Shown here one piece after another: positions 24,712 through 37,680 of a DNA stretch of 64,000 nucleotides. Position numbers and translations under genes: made by a program. The stretch lies in the NCBI RefSeq assembly GCF_965638725.1, contig NC_134949.1:48078151-48142150 (forward strand). The letters run 5' to 3'. Below the pieces are notes generated by a model. That model saw only the letters and a program-made list of their open reading frames with translations, ran no database searches and was not told where the DNA came from. The DNA comes from Aptenodytes patagonicus (lineage: Eukaryota > Chordata > Aves > Sphenisciformes > Spheniscidae). Numbering within the stretch: the stretch's first letter is position 1; each line of letters opens with the position of its first letter.

Positions 24712-27700
24712 TGAAGTTACCTTTCTTCTCCATTGGCACAGCTATTTCTGTAGCGACCAGTCTGTCTGTCCAGACTGCGAAAAACTCTGCAAAATATTGA
24801 GGAGTATTCAAGCATATTAATAAGAAGCATTAAAAGTTGAATATATTTTTTGTTTCCTATTCAAGTCCTGTTTCAAGGAACTCAGTCGACTCAGTTTATC
24901 AAGGAGCTATTTTATGCAAAGTCTTTAAATACCTCTCTAGGGAACAGAAATTTCCCAATAGAGAGCTTTCCAGTCTGGCGTATAACGTTATGACAAAGCA
25001 TCAAGCTGGAGTAAAACTACATACACTGAGAATAAAAGTAGCTTTTTAAAAATTGTTATTTTTAATTTTTTTTAACAACAGAAGGCAATTATTCATTAGA
25101 ACCATTACCTAAGGCTAAGCTAAGTTCTCCATGACTGCAGTTTTTTAAAATCAAGATTTTGTTAGAAAGCCTCTAGTTCAACAGCAGTATTAAACATGCA
25201 ACAATAATTGGGTCTTTGATTTACTATAAAGGAGATCAGATTACATGATCAGCATGACCTTTTCTGACTCTATGAAGCCACTCAAAAAAAACCAAACAAA
25301 AATAAACTAAAATACATCAACCCAGCATTGACAAATGCAGACACCATACTAATTTTCCATAATATCCCATCCTTATCATAATCTTTACCCATTTTGTTGT
25401 TTCTTTGATGTTATATATTTTTAAAGAGAATGAATAGAAAACATGTAGATATATGTATGTTAGCATTAGTTGTTGGAGAAGACTGCAAACTTTCTAATAA
25501 ATGATAACAGAAAAATCTTTTGATATGGATTACACTAAACGCAACTAAAATTGTGTTGAGGATACATGTAGTAGCATACATATAGCATATACATACACAG
25601 CATACTGGTAATCTATCAGGACTTAAATAATGTACATATTGGTCTACTGTAAGAACAGTTATAATGCCAGCCAATTAAAAAAAAATAAATCTGCAACTAT
25701 TTTTAGTGAAGACAAAAAGAAATACAAAGAGAAATACAATATTATTAAAGACTTTATTTTTATATAGTTGAATTTTACGTGTAGTAGGAACCATGCCAGT
25801 AAAATTACAAGCCTACTGAAGAAACAGTTTGGTGTAGTTTTGAAAGATTCTCTCTGTTCTTCATTAAATGATAGTTTATTCTCTATCAACACCTTTTCAG
25901 CTCAAGTTAGGCCTCCACGACATAAAGAAAAAATAGTATCTGCCATACCAGTGTTTTATTTTGTAACCCTAGGATAGAAGTGGAAGAAAGGTTTGCTTGC
26001 TACCTGTATTCCTTTTTTCTCTAGAAGAGCTGAATTTTTATAGCTATGCTAAAAAGAATAAAAAAGTCTGTATTCTGTGAACACTTTTCTAATCACTTTA
26101 CAGCCAGCTTAGAGACATGAATTTAATAGACTCTTTTTTTTTTTTCCCCAACTGACCTGTTATATAGAGATACTAGCAAGCAACAACTATCTACTCACTG
26201 AGGAGCTGCTATATAATATTGAAATTATTTAAAATTTGTTTATATTTAGAAAAGTATTCTGCCCAGTGTAGAATGTTTCACCACTGATTATACTTAGATA
26301 TAAAACAGAAATTTAAGGATAAATTTGGGGGATATTGACCATTATTTTTGGAAAAACAGAAAATAGGCAACAGCAACCTTTCACCCCTTCCCTCAAGTCT
26401 CATAGCAGACCAATCCTCCTCACCTTAGTTAAGATTTTGACACATCTATTTCCACATATCCAATTTTTTTCTGTCATTTATGCTGCTCTCCGTTGTACAC
26501 ATAGGCACGCTCTGGGAATGTCTCAATCAGTCTCTGCCTGGATTCTTAATTTCCTTCAGACTTTACTTGTACTTTATTAGTCCTTTCTTAAGGTCATTTG
26601 TGTTTATCACATTGAGGCAGTCCCTTAATAACACGTTTTTTCTTTTAGATGACATTTTGTGAAAAATTGGAATAACATGTTCCATAACTTTTCAATAAGA
26701 AAAACTCAAAACTCAAGTTTTCTCCCCACAATAGAGAGTTTGATCTACCCTCTCTTTTTCTTTTTTTTTTCCCCCCAGATTAAAATAAGTATATATAAAC
26801 TGCATTCACATACTGTGTGGGGTAAGAGTATGAAAACATAAACATAAGTTTCATTGTCTCTCCTAGCAAGATTCTTCTCATTTCTCATACTTTTCCTGAA
26901 AACAAAATAATAAAAAAGTACCCTTTAAACAATATCAGCAATATCATCCTATTGTTGGAAAGTGAACGCTAAAGAATCTTTTAAAGGAAGTCATAATAAA
27001 TGCCAGCAATATTTGATATCACAACATACAAGCACAAAATGTAACCATACAATTACGTTCAGAGTTTACTGCTATTTAATTATGGGCCAAATATAAAATA
27101 AGATGAGACATGTTTCATCTTATTTGGTGTTAGAAATATGTATTTTCACTTGGTGAAAATAAAAACTGTCTTCTCCCACTATATCTCAAAGGTAGGCATA
27201 AGCTAATAATTACTAGCATTAATATAACTATATAGTTATACCTGTCATTTTTATTAAGTATAATTTTACCCACCAGGCAACTGTTTAAAACATCAATTTC
27301 AAATTTAGCTTTAAGGTACTCATCTAATTTATTTTCAAGCATATTCTCATTACTAAAATGATCTGGAATGAAACCTTCACACATTTCTAGTGCATAATGA
27401 ATAATTAAAAATAATGTTTAATTGCTATCTATGATGTTTTGGAAAAAGCACAATTTACATATTACACATTACTCTTTTTTTTTTTTTTCTTTTTCTTTAG
27501 GAACACTTACATTCTCTGCCAGACTGCAAATCCAATTTAAAGTTCTACTTCGATGTCCTCTCTGTTACCCCTTTTTCTTCATGTTGAGGTGATATATACA
27601 GAAAACAGTAAAAAAGCTTTTTAAAGCAGTCATTGGACAAACAATGATTGTGCATATTACGCTGGCAGATCTTTGTTCAGATGAAATACTATTAATACAG

Positions 27701-30600
27701 TCAAATAGCTATGACTCCAGCCAAAAAGTTTTAAAAGTCATGAACCATAGGGGAAAGTGCGTATCATATCTCCCAGGAGTGACCGCTTCAGAGGAAAACA
27801 GGCAAACGGGACTGAAGATTAAACTATTTCATCAGACATTAAAAACAAAAACAAACAAACAAAACAACAACAACAACAACAAATCACATATCTGAAGACT
27901 TGTTGAATTCTAAACCTACAACTGGAGTTTTAAAAAAGTTTGCTCTTAATCATCTAATAGAGAGGATTTAGTGGCCACCCTCAATTCCAAATGGGGAGAC
28001 GCATTTCCAGGAAAATATGATATCTGAAGAAACTAGAAAGCCTGCCTGGGCAGCCATAGGAGAGTCACTGCTCTGATCTTTTCAAAACAAAGAAAGCTGA
28101 TTACTGGATGGGTTTACTCTGGTAACATCCAAATTCAGTAGTTTGGAATGGCAATTAAAATAATTCTATAATTGCTTTTAATGACATTTTTAGACATCGA
28201 GATCATCTTCCCATAATGCTGGCATTTTGTGGACTCCAAAACTGAAATATTCTCCAGACTACATCTGTGTCCAGATTGTGTGAACACTAGCAGGTAAGAA
28301 TTTTAGCATGAATGTGAATTCTTTTTTTCCCTCTATTTGTCAGAGATTCTAAATCAATGATTTTTTTGAAGGCGGTTCTAATTACTGAATATTTTATTCT
28401 ACATTACAGATTTGCCTGCATAAGATTAAAAAGAAAAGTAAAGAAGGTCATTATTTGGTTAAGCAGCTGAAAAAATTCAGGCAATTCACATCAAGACTTA
28501 ATTTGCATGAAAGTTCAGGGTACTTTGGAATAGTAGCCTGACACTTGGTCTGCTGCCAAAGCACATATTTCTGTTTACCTTTTCTTTTTCATTAAAAAAT
28601 GCTTGTCAGTATAAGGAAAACACAGAATGTTAGAAACCAGAAATAACTGCACAAAGCATTGCTGAATCTGTCCAAGATCCCTATCAGGAACATCAGGTAT
28701 GATCTACCTCTTGCAAGAGTGACAGGAATGTTGCATTATTAATTGCTATCTCTGTTTCTTTAGAATAACTGACAACAGAAGTAATATTTGCAATTTAAGA
28801 AAAGCAAATGATGTTAATAGCAGTGGATTAATAGTGATTTGTCATTGGATTTGAATAAGCAAGGCACATTTATTTTAATCTTATAAATAAACATTTTGCT
28901 GGGACAGAGATCTATTCTTACCATTTTTTGCCACTTAAAGAGAATCTATAACTAAAATCTAGAATGCTTATTTTATTAAAAGAAGAGTTAATTAATAAGG
29001 CATTTATACTGATTAGATAAAGCCAGAATTTCCTTAGCTTTCATAGGTTTTCACTTAGCTTTTCTTACAGAATATTAGACAGGACAACAAATTGCTCAAA
29101 TTCTTTCATCTCATAAGAAATCTGAAAGTAATGCACCCCTCTCTTCAGAAGCTAGAGATGAAACTAGTATTATTAAAAAGACTTTTAGCAATAATAGAAG
29201 AAATTATAATAATAAATTCTCCAGCTTGACTCCCTTAAACATAAAGAATACATTTTCCTTTCCTAAGTAAAATAACCTAGACTATTCAAAAGACTTCAAT
29301 GAGATAAAAATCAGACTTTTCCATTTATTTTGTTCTTTTGAGGCATTTCTATGGGTAACATCTGGTTAAATCAGCCTCCTGGTATTCTAACCAAACATGG
29401 TCCAATATAACATAGTGATTTCTAGCAACAAAACCATTACTAGAAGTAGTACTTACCTTTCTACAAATTCAAAGAAAGAAAGTAAAAAGGCTCTTATGTA
29501 GCTGTACTTTATCACATGTAAATGCTAGCAAATTGCATTAATAACTGGAAGTGTTTGCCCATCATCACTGTATTAAGAGAAACTGAAGAACTGTTTACTG
29601 ATTTTTACTTTAGGAAATACCTACTTACTATTTAAAATCTTAAGAATGCCTGACTCAAAATGGGTAAAACTCGCAATGACATTGCCTTTCCTTCCACACT
29701 TGGTAAATGTGTTACAGCTCAGGCCCACAGAAATGAAATGACTCGTGTCTCCCCGGTCCAGCGCTCCCCACAGCACCCTGGGCGCGGGAACACCCTGAAG
29801 GAGAACATCCATCTCACAGACAATCTGGCCGCTCTGCACAGGGTTTCCTTCAATCTGCCAGTTTACACCATGTAACCAAAAGGACAGAAAGTTTTCTTGG
29901 AAATTTAACATCAGAAGAACATTTTTCATTGGGTTCCCTCCCCCCCAGATCATAAATGACATTGCATTGCTTGACTCTCAAATGCTCTCTGCAATTAGCA
30001 GTAAGCCACTGAGTTTCTGATAAGGAGATGTTAAGTCTGAATGACATATATTTGTTTTCAATTTAAATCCTAAATTTGCTATTAATCTGATATTAATCCT
30101 AATCTTAGTCTGATATTAATCAATTCTGTCTTGCCACTTCTTTCGATTGGCAGCTGAGCATTTCTATATGTATTTGTTGATTAACTAAATGCTTGACAGT
30201 AATTCTAAACTACAGTTTACATTCTGCCTTTTCCCACTACAGAAACAAAATTTACAAACTTCAAATTAAAAATAAATCCATGGTACACCAAGAGGCTCCA
30301 CTGAAGTTTTTCTATCTCCACTCACTTTTCTTCATTGTTTCTTAGGCGAAGATTAAGCCTGATGGTTTATAAAGCAAAGTTGGTATTGAAAGCTCAATAT
30401 TTTTTGGTTAGAGGTATGTAAAAAGAAGTTTCATTATTTCATTTGTAACTGACTTTAAGCAGTACAGAGTGAAACTGAGAAAAGCCAATTCAGTTAACAT
30501 GCCAATCAATAGAAAAGCTTTTGCTTCACAGATATTGGTTAATTTGTTTCATAAAAGACATTTCTGGAATAAATGTTCTGAGGAATCCAAGGATTTTTAA
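24712..30600. other. AT-rich unique stretch; one GC-richer patch
   Basis: Nearly 6 kb without a supportable gene. It contains an A-rich/CAA simple stretch at 27840-27882, a T-rich run near 27475-27500 and the GC-richer patch at about 29650-29870 described under findings. A strong splice-donor-like GCAG/GTAAGAA lies at 28290-28300. The short open frames have no recognised domains. Confidence 0.5.
27839..27882. repeat. A-rich simple repeat (AAAC / CAA units)
   Basis: A run of AAAAAC and AAAC units passing into CAA repeats ((CAA)5-6 at about 27863-27882). It has no flanking element to explain it as a retroposon tail. Confidence 0.85.
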
Positions 30601-31402
30601 GAATCATAGAATCATAGAATCATTAAGGTTGGAAAAGACCTCTAAAATCATCGAGTCCAACTGTCAACCCAACACCACCATGCCCACTAAACCATGTCCC
30701 TAAGCGCCTCATCTACTCGTCTTTTAAATACCTCCAGGGATGGGGACTCAACCACTTCCCTGGGCAGCCTGTTCCAATGTTTAACCACTCTTTCAGTAAA
30801 GAAATTTTTCCTCATGTCCAATCTAAACCTCCCCAGCCGCAACTTGAGGCCATTTCCTCTCGTCCTACCGCTAGTTACTTGGGAGAAGAGACCGACACCC
30901 ACCTGGCTACAACCTCCTTTCAGGTAGTTGTAGAGAGCGATGAGGTCTCCCCTCAGCCTCCTCTTCTCCAGGCTAAACAACCCCAGTTCCCTCAGCTGCT
31001 CCTCATAAGACTTGTTCTCCAGACCCCTCACCAGCTTCATTGCCCTTCTCTGGACACACTCCAGCACCTCAACGTCCTTGTTGTAGTGAGGGGCCCAAAA
31101 CTGAACACAGGATTCGAGGTGCGGCCTCACTAGTGCCGAGTAGAGGGGCACGATCACTTCCCTGCTCCTGCTGGCCACACTATTTCTGATCCAGGCCAGG
31201 ATGCCATTGGCCTTCTTGGCCGCCTGGGCACACTGCCGGCTCATATTCAGCCGGCTGTCGACCAACACCCCCAGGTCCTTTTCCGACAGGCAGCTTCCCA
31301 GCCTCTCTTCCCCAAGCCTGTAGCGTTGCATGGGGTTGTTGTGGCTGAAGTGCAGGACCCGGCACTTGGCCTGGTTGAATCTCATACAGTTGGCCTCGGC
31401 CC
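30601..31402 (-). mobile_element. CR1 LINE, young 5'-truncated copy (about 800 bp)
   Basis: A CR1 copy on the minus strand. Its 3' terminus at the left shows two to three clean octamer repeats (AATCATAG units at 30602-30625), followed by the 3' UTR signature AAGGTTGGAAAAGACC. Its 5' end is abrupt at about 31402, inside ORF2 (GGCCGAGGCCAACTG on the minus strand). By eye it is roughly 95% identical to the plus-strand CR1 at 41.8-42.6 kb, so both belong to one recently active subfamily. The remaining ORF2 frame is unbroken, see the separate entry. Such 5' truncation is the normal outcome of target-primed reverse transcription. Confidence 0.96.
30687..31385 (-). pseudogene. CR1 ORF2 C-terminal fragment (232 aa, open frame)
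   Basis: This is the end of the CR1 ORF2 protein: the tail of the reverse-transcriptase domain plus the C-terminal region. It begins [13 protein letters not shown], which follows the catalytic palm in full-length CR1, and continues through [52 protein letters not shown] and [17 protein letters not shown]. It ends [11 protein letters not shown]. The endonuclease and the catalytic YADD-type region are absent because the copy is 5'-truncated. The frame has no stop or frameshift over 232 codons, which points to recent insertion. The start Met is internal to ORF2, so this is not a gene start. No promoter is expected, and I infer that the fragment is inert. Confidence 0.9.
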
Positions 31403-32377
31403 AAGAAAAGCTCTATAATCTGTTTAAATGTGTAACAATGTCATTTCACTTCTGTATCCATAAGGAAAACGTCATTCGTACACACAGTGATGCCTGCCTG
31501 AGAAGTGAAAGATTAGAAGCAAGTGGGGAAAAAAACCAACACCTAAATAACAGAAAGCTTATAGAACAAAAATTGGTACAGAGGAGTGAGAAAGCCTCAC
31601 TTTAAACAAATAAACAAAAAAATATTCATTATGTTGTGTAAACACCCTAAAGTGCACTAGAATTACACTTGTGGCATGTTTTTTAAAATAAGTGACTTAA
31701 AAGTGAGAATGCAAATGCAAGACCAGACCACTAGAACACATTGCTTAGTAGCTTGACATCTTGTTCTCCTCAGAAAGGAAGCCCAAAAGAAGAAACCAAC
31801 TTTTCTCAACAAGTTTGTGTTATATATATAAAGGGAAGAGAATACCCAATAGAAGACATACCCATATAAATGAAAGTTGTTCAATTTTCAGAAAAGAATT
31901 CATTCACAGGCAGTAAAGATATTCTGATGAAACACTTGTGTGTTTATAAGCACATCACTAATAGAGCAGTATCTCCCCATAATGTCAACTCCAGCCTCGT
32001 CCTTCTTGAGGTTACTGCAATTACAATACAATTGACTGTACTCTTTCCTTGACTTAAAGACTTTGTCATCTCCTCATTAACCCTTTTCCATTTAATCTTT
32101 CTCCTCACCTTCCTTCCTTATGTTCAGAATTCCACAAATAATCCAAAGAGGTCTGGTCTTGGTCCCTTTCTTTTCTCCTTCATCTTATTTACAAATATGT
32201 GAACTACTATAACAGTATAGAAAATCTTTTTGCTATTCAAACCACTTCTTCCTGACTCAGCTGCTTTCTCCTTGTACTGACTAGCCATCAGCTTCACTTC
32301 CAATGACTCCAATGAAACTTACTGTTTCTTCTCAGACCATTGCCTCCTGCTTGTCATTACTATGGACAAAATACCTC

Positions 32378-32409
32378 CTTTTTTTTTCTTTTTTTTCTTT
32401 TTTTTTTGT
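32378..32409. repeat. T-rich simple tract
   Basis: Three blocks of T, each 6-10 bases long and separated by single C bases, ending in TTTTTTTTTGTTTT. The tract is low complexity and not linked to a visible retroposon. Confidence 0.85.
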
Positions 32410-33937
32410 TTTAAGGACACTGTCACATGTAACTACATCCTAAACCTTGACAATTCCTTTCACACAAAGAAAACAAATTACCTGAGTTATAACCTTTCCT
32501 GTAAGTCATCTTCTTTATCTAGACTATTACATGCTCACATTTCAGCCATGGTAATTCCTTTGCATTTGTCAAGACCAGATGAGGTCTTGTTCAACCAGTG
32601 ATATATTCAGAATTCTATTATAAACTCATTTATGTAGATTGCTCTTTTAAGCCAATCACATTTTTAATGCATTATTCTGTTGCTACTATTCAAGGACCAT
32701 TTCTCTTCAGTTTTAAGGAATGTCATAGCTTCTTTCTTATTCAATATCAAAGATATCAAGTGGCTCAGATTGCCCACTTCTATCACCTTTGACATATATT
32801 CTATATAAGGATTATATAGAAAGTATATATTCCATATTGTAAACTTTTCTCTGACATCTGTTTTGGATAAGCTTTCATTCAGCATCTGCAATATTAACAC
32901 TTTTTCTTCATTCACACTTTATTTTCCCATGATGCCTACAAAAAGCTTGAGAAGACTCTAGCCATCAGCGCTCTAGGATGACCAGCTGCCACACTGACTA
33001 GTGCTGCTCTTCTGATTCTTGTCCTACGTCTCACCGTCTGTCAACCTTTTCAGTCAGTCTTTATTCCCCACCCCTGGTTTCCGAGAATGATAAACACAAC
33101 ATAAACCTTGTCTGTCAATAGTGCCCCTAGGATTCTTGAGAATTAAGTAGTCTAAATAAATAACAAAAACAGAAATCCTGACACTGCAAACCACTTGTTA
33201 GGTTTAGTTATTCAAATGAGAATCTCTTCTTATAATGACTCAATATAAAAGTATATAATGAAAGTTTTCCTAATAAAATTTAATTACAAAATAGATAGGG
33301 AAATGCTGACAGGGAAAAAAAAAAAAAGCCCGTGTCTTTGAAATATGGAAGTTATAGGCAAAACAGGATTGCCACCTGAATAACTTTATATTATTTTCAC
33401 TGATGATCTTTCTTTAAGAAACAGAATTTTGGAAAAAATTATTAAAAAATTATAAAAAATATACTTCTGAAAGTAAGTCTGGTTGAGAAATTAAACTAAA
33501 TTGGACCTCATCTAGAAAATTACTGTGCCTCCTCTGCATTTTAGGTGCCTTATGCAGAACTGTCTCACATATAAAAAACTGCAGGTGCACACTAGTTATC
33601 AGAGACGTGTTTTTGTGAATCTCAAAATACATTCTTAAGAGCATTTCCAAAGTTTGTGACATCTCTTTCTTTTGAAACAATGTTCGAATCTTTGTTTTCC
33701 AGTACTAGGAGTTTCTCTGAAAACAAATCTGTCTTTTGTATAACAAAAAACCCTGTACCATATGCAGATGTAATTATTTTGTCTGATGCTGTAATTATTT
33801 CATAGAAAACCAGGTGAAATGTCCAAGAAAGTGTTATGGCCCACTTGGAGAGAAAAAAAAAAAAAAAGAAGCAGAGGGATTCAAGAAACACAGGTAGACC
33901 TTGTTCACATTCAAAGATTCCAATGAATTTAAGAAAC

Positions 33938-33981
33938 CAGAAAAAAACAAACAAACAAACAACAAAACAAACAAAAAAAAA
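33938..33981. repeat. A-rich simple repeat (AAAC units)
   Basis: AAAAAACAAACAAACAAAC followed by further AAAC and CAAAAC units. Low-complexity DNA of the same kind as at 27.84 kb. Confidence 0.85.
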
Positions 33982-35589
33982 CCACAGCGAAAACATGAAG
34001 TTGGATTTCCCTAAGAGATAATGTATGACTTCTGATTCTATCATAAAGGGGGGAAAAGTCTGACTTTTTACACACTCATTAAACAAAAAGAATCATATCC
34101 TCACTCAACTGTGGATCTGACCTAGTCTTTGAGAAAATTACAAATGCTGCAAATGGTTCAGCCAAAGAAGGGACATTAGAATAATACCAAGAGCCCATTA
34201 CTCCTTGTTCACTGTTCCTATATCAAGTTTAATTGGAATAAATCTCCTAATTGATTCCATGCAAATAGCTTATTTAGGTTGTGAACTACAGATCTGAGGT
34301 TTTAGCATCAGGTTTTGCAAGCAATGAAGTCATTGCATATAGACTTACTTTCTAATGGATCTCAAAGCACAAGGAAATCAAGGACAAAACCCTTTAGATG
34401 TACACAAATTCAAAAATGTTACACATTGAATACGTATATTACTTACTGAACATTAAGTATTAAAAACAGCTGTAATGTTTATGGCAGCTAATTCTTTTAA
34501 ATCTTACTATATTTCTCAAAAATGCCTGTAGTAGAGAAAAAACATAAAATAAGTCTTCCATAATGGTGTAGTGGTAGCTGGATTTTGGTACTAACTGATA
34601 ATTAATAATAATCATTAGCAGCTAATGTTAATTTTATATTGTTTGCAATACATAGGCATGAGCATCATATTTTCATGCTACGGTTTTCTCTGAAAAGGTC
34701 ATTTGCATGTAACAGATTCGGTCACTTTTTCTACATCTTCTGCTCAATTCCTTTTTCCCCTTAATGCAAATAAAACCATGAAACATACAAGTCTGGACAA
34801 AAATATTCTTGAAATTCTGTTATATGATTGAGCAAATACATTTAGACTAAATTCAATTTCAAGCCAGTGCTTACTGATCCCAATAAACTAAATACGTATA
34901 AGCTATAATTTTCTGCTTTTTAAATTGAAGCTTTTCAATATTCAAAAGAAATCATGCATAAGAAAAGCAGGTGAATAACTAGATAACACTGATATGGCTA
35001 TGAAACATCAATCAAATTATACAAAAAAATTACAGAAGATTGCCACAATCTGGAAAAGACTCTTGCTTGAACATTAGGAAGATGCTCCTTGTAGTTCATT
35101 CTGCATCTTCTACTTATATCTAATTATTCCTCACTTGTGTTTGGCAGCTGCAAACAAGGGAATAACTTTGCAAATTTCAGACACTAGAAACCAACATTTT
35201 GTTTGCAAAATCTTTTTGAACTATCCCTAAATACTTTTACATGGTCAAAATGAATGAATTCAGTCCACCAAATTTACTTCCTTTAGTCATGGGCTTCCTA
35301 AACAGCAGATTAATGTGTTTCTATGGAAATTGGATATGCTCCAGGCACCTGAATCTACAGGAAATAATTCAGAATTTGGTTGTGGAAGGATTAGTTAACT
35401 AATTTTATTTTAAAATATTATTTTTTAAGTCTAGGCCAAATTAATCCACTATAAATTACCTATCACTGGCTTAACATAACTTTGTCAGTCATTGCTCTAT
35501 GAGCAAATTCCTCTTTTTTATGTATTACTTCTAAAAGGTAATAGTTCATACATAACATTTTTTTAAAAGCTTGGCTATCTTTTACTGCA

Positions 35590-36215
35590 ATACACTTTCT
35601 AAATCCTTATTTTTTCCTGTGGCTCTTCTGAACACTCTCCAATCTTTTAATCCTCTTTTTGAACTCTGGGTGCCAGAACTGGACAAATGTCTATAAATTA
35701 TATACATTATGTAAGTTATATATAATGATATATAATTATATAACATATAATTATATAAGTTATACAAATACCATGTGCAACATTTTTTTGGCCATTTTCT
35801 TCATGGGAAACCAAATGATATATATCTGTCATGGAGTTCTTTTGTAGTCTATTGCTTATCCTCCATGGACTAAGTTTTTTCACAGTCACTGCTTCCTAAG
35901 ATGAAGGTACCTGTGCTGTGCGCATCCTTAGAATTCTTCATTTCTACACTAGTCAGTTTACACTGGGTTGCAATGACACACTTGCTGTTTCTATTAATCC
36001 TATCTGCTTAGTAATTCATAACACTGGCACGTTTAATCTCTTCTCTTCTTTATTGACTACACCTATCCCAATCTTCATCCCACATCCAAATTTCATCAGT
36101 GCCACTTCTGTGTTCCCTTTCAAGAAACAGATAAATATTTGATGAATACCACCAAAGCTATCAGTGATTCGTATAGAACTAAGATAGAAACACATCCATC
36201 AGCTGCTACACAGAA
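35590..36215 (-). mobile_element. Ancient CR1-family LINE relic, heavily diverged
   Basis: Several blocks in the right order and spacing resemble the reverse complement of an old sauropsid CR1 ORF2. CTTCTGAACACTCTCCAAT and GTGCCAGAACTGGACA occur at about 35626-35688. CAGTCACTGCTTCCTAAGATG lies at about 35883-35903. A CACATCCAAATTTCATCAGTG block at about 36081-36101 matches the segment encoding the LADDTK-like stretch before the reverse-transcriptase palm. AACACATCCATCA lies at about 36188. Between the first two blocks the sequence has been replaced or expanded by AT-rich palindromic DNA. The copy has no open frame and lacks its 3' end. It may extend rightwards to about 36.6 kb, but I cannot follow it by eye. 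It is far older than the other CR1 copies in the window. Confidence 0.6.
35696..35765. repeat. AT-rich palindromic simple repeat
   Basis: About 70 bp almost entirely of A and T, made of TATATAAT, ATTATATAA and TTATATA units that are largely self-complementary and could fold into hairpins. It lies inside the old CR1 relic. Confidence 0.85.
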
Positions 36216-37680
36216 AACATTTTCAGATATATCAGATGGTCTCCAAATTGTGGGTTTGATATGGTTTTTCTTCTTTAAATGCTTTGCAATGTTAATTCTA
36301 GTACCTTATAGCAGCTTATATGAATTTCTATAATCGAACATGTAACAAGTTTTTTATTAATAAAAAATTAAAGTTGATAAAACTATACTTCTTAGATCTG
36401 TATTAATCAGGATGAATTATTTTAAACATCTGTTCATTGTTCACTCTTGTTTAATCTGGTCATTATTACTTGTTCAGATCAGGATATTACTCAGCATCGA
36501 TATCAGGCCTGTTATTTCTCTCCTTCTTTAAAACATTGGTGGTTTTTTGTTCCATTTCTGTTGATTTTCTCTGCTATTCTACAATTTACAGCCACTAACA
36601 CAGGAAGACTTGGAAGTCTCAAATTCTTGGGTACTGTTTATCTGCATTCACAGACTTATAAATGCTTAAACCCAGTGTCACCATTAATATACAAGGGTTT
36701 TACTGTATAAAATGAAAACACATACGAAATAGGAATATATATGGAATTCTACCCAGTCACAGAAGTCACCTTGCCTTTTTTACTCTATTAAAAAAAAAAA
36801 CCAAAAAACCCCAACAATCTCCATCTTCTAATTTGCATACATCATGCTCTCAATTCTTCCTTAATTAAATAAAATCCATTAATTTTAACTTTCTAGCCAT
36901 GCAAATTTTCCAGCAAGTTTTAGGAATACCAATTAATTTTAAATTCCATATTCACAAACGAGCAGCTATAACTCTTATATTGTCCAGACTCCCAGTATTT
37001 ATACATATGCAATTAAGGATTCCTTCTCTTTGTATTTCTAGTTGTCTTGATTTATTGTTATTATTCATAACCTGGCTTTGTGCAGCAGCTCAGAAACTTG
37101 ACTTTCAGCTCAGTTTTATGTTAATTTCTTCCTTCTTTTTTACCCTTGCATTTTGTGTCAATATCTATTAAATTATTATACCAGTCAGCATGTTAGGTCA
37201 CTGTGAATAGTGGAGCAGATGGTTTATAAGTATCTGCAAATTTAACACATATGTATCTATGATTCATTCATACTTCTAGAAATTAAAGAACATTTAGGGA
37301 AGTAATACAAAGTTCTTTTAGAGATCTGCAGTTGATCCAAACCTTTTAAAACACTTGAGTTGTGTTTTGTCTTACTTTTTTTTCCACACAGAAACAGAAA
37401 ATATACACATCAAGCAGCTAGTAGTAATTGTTTTAAATATGTAAAGTATACAGTTTTATGATCAGTTCCACAGTTCTGGAGTTCAACCAATAATACTATT
37501 GAACAGTGCACACCGTATCAAACTAGGAAGGATCTTTACAGCAACAATTTTACTTTTTTAAAAATTTATTACTTTGCAGTATAAAGTTCTCCATTTCATT
37601 ACTAATCAGTCAAACCATGCAAACTTTTCAGGAATTTATTTAATACTTGGAATGAGTACAAAAATTATACTTCCTTACTC

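Larger units (their letters stand above)
31403..35589. other. AT-rich unique stretch with T-rich and A-rich simple repeats
   Basis: About 4.2 kb without a supportable gene. The interval 32,000-33,070 is pyrimidine-rich on the plus strand and may hide a very old LINE, see findings. Simple sequence includes a T-rich tract at 32379-32409 and an A-rich/AAAC tract at 33937-33981. The 154-codon minus-strand frame at 33622-34086 owes its length to poly-Phe/Lys codons read from simple sequence. Confidence 0.5.

Noticed and set aside
33622..34086. 154-codon minus-strand open frame
   Set aside because: Its length comes from poly-Phe and Val/Phe-rich codons read from A-rich simple repeats at 33853-33868 and 33938-33981. 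No domain is visible.
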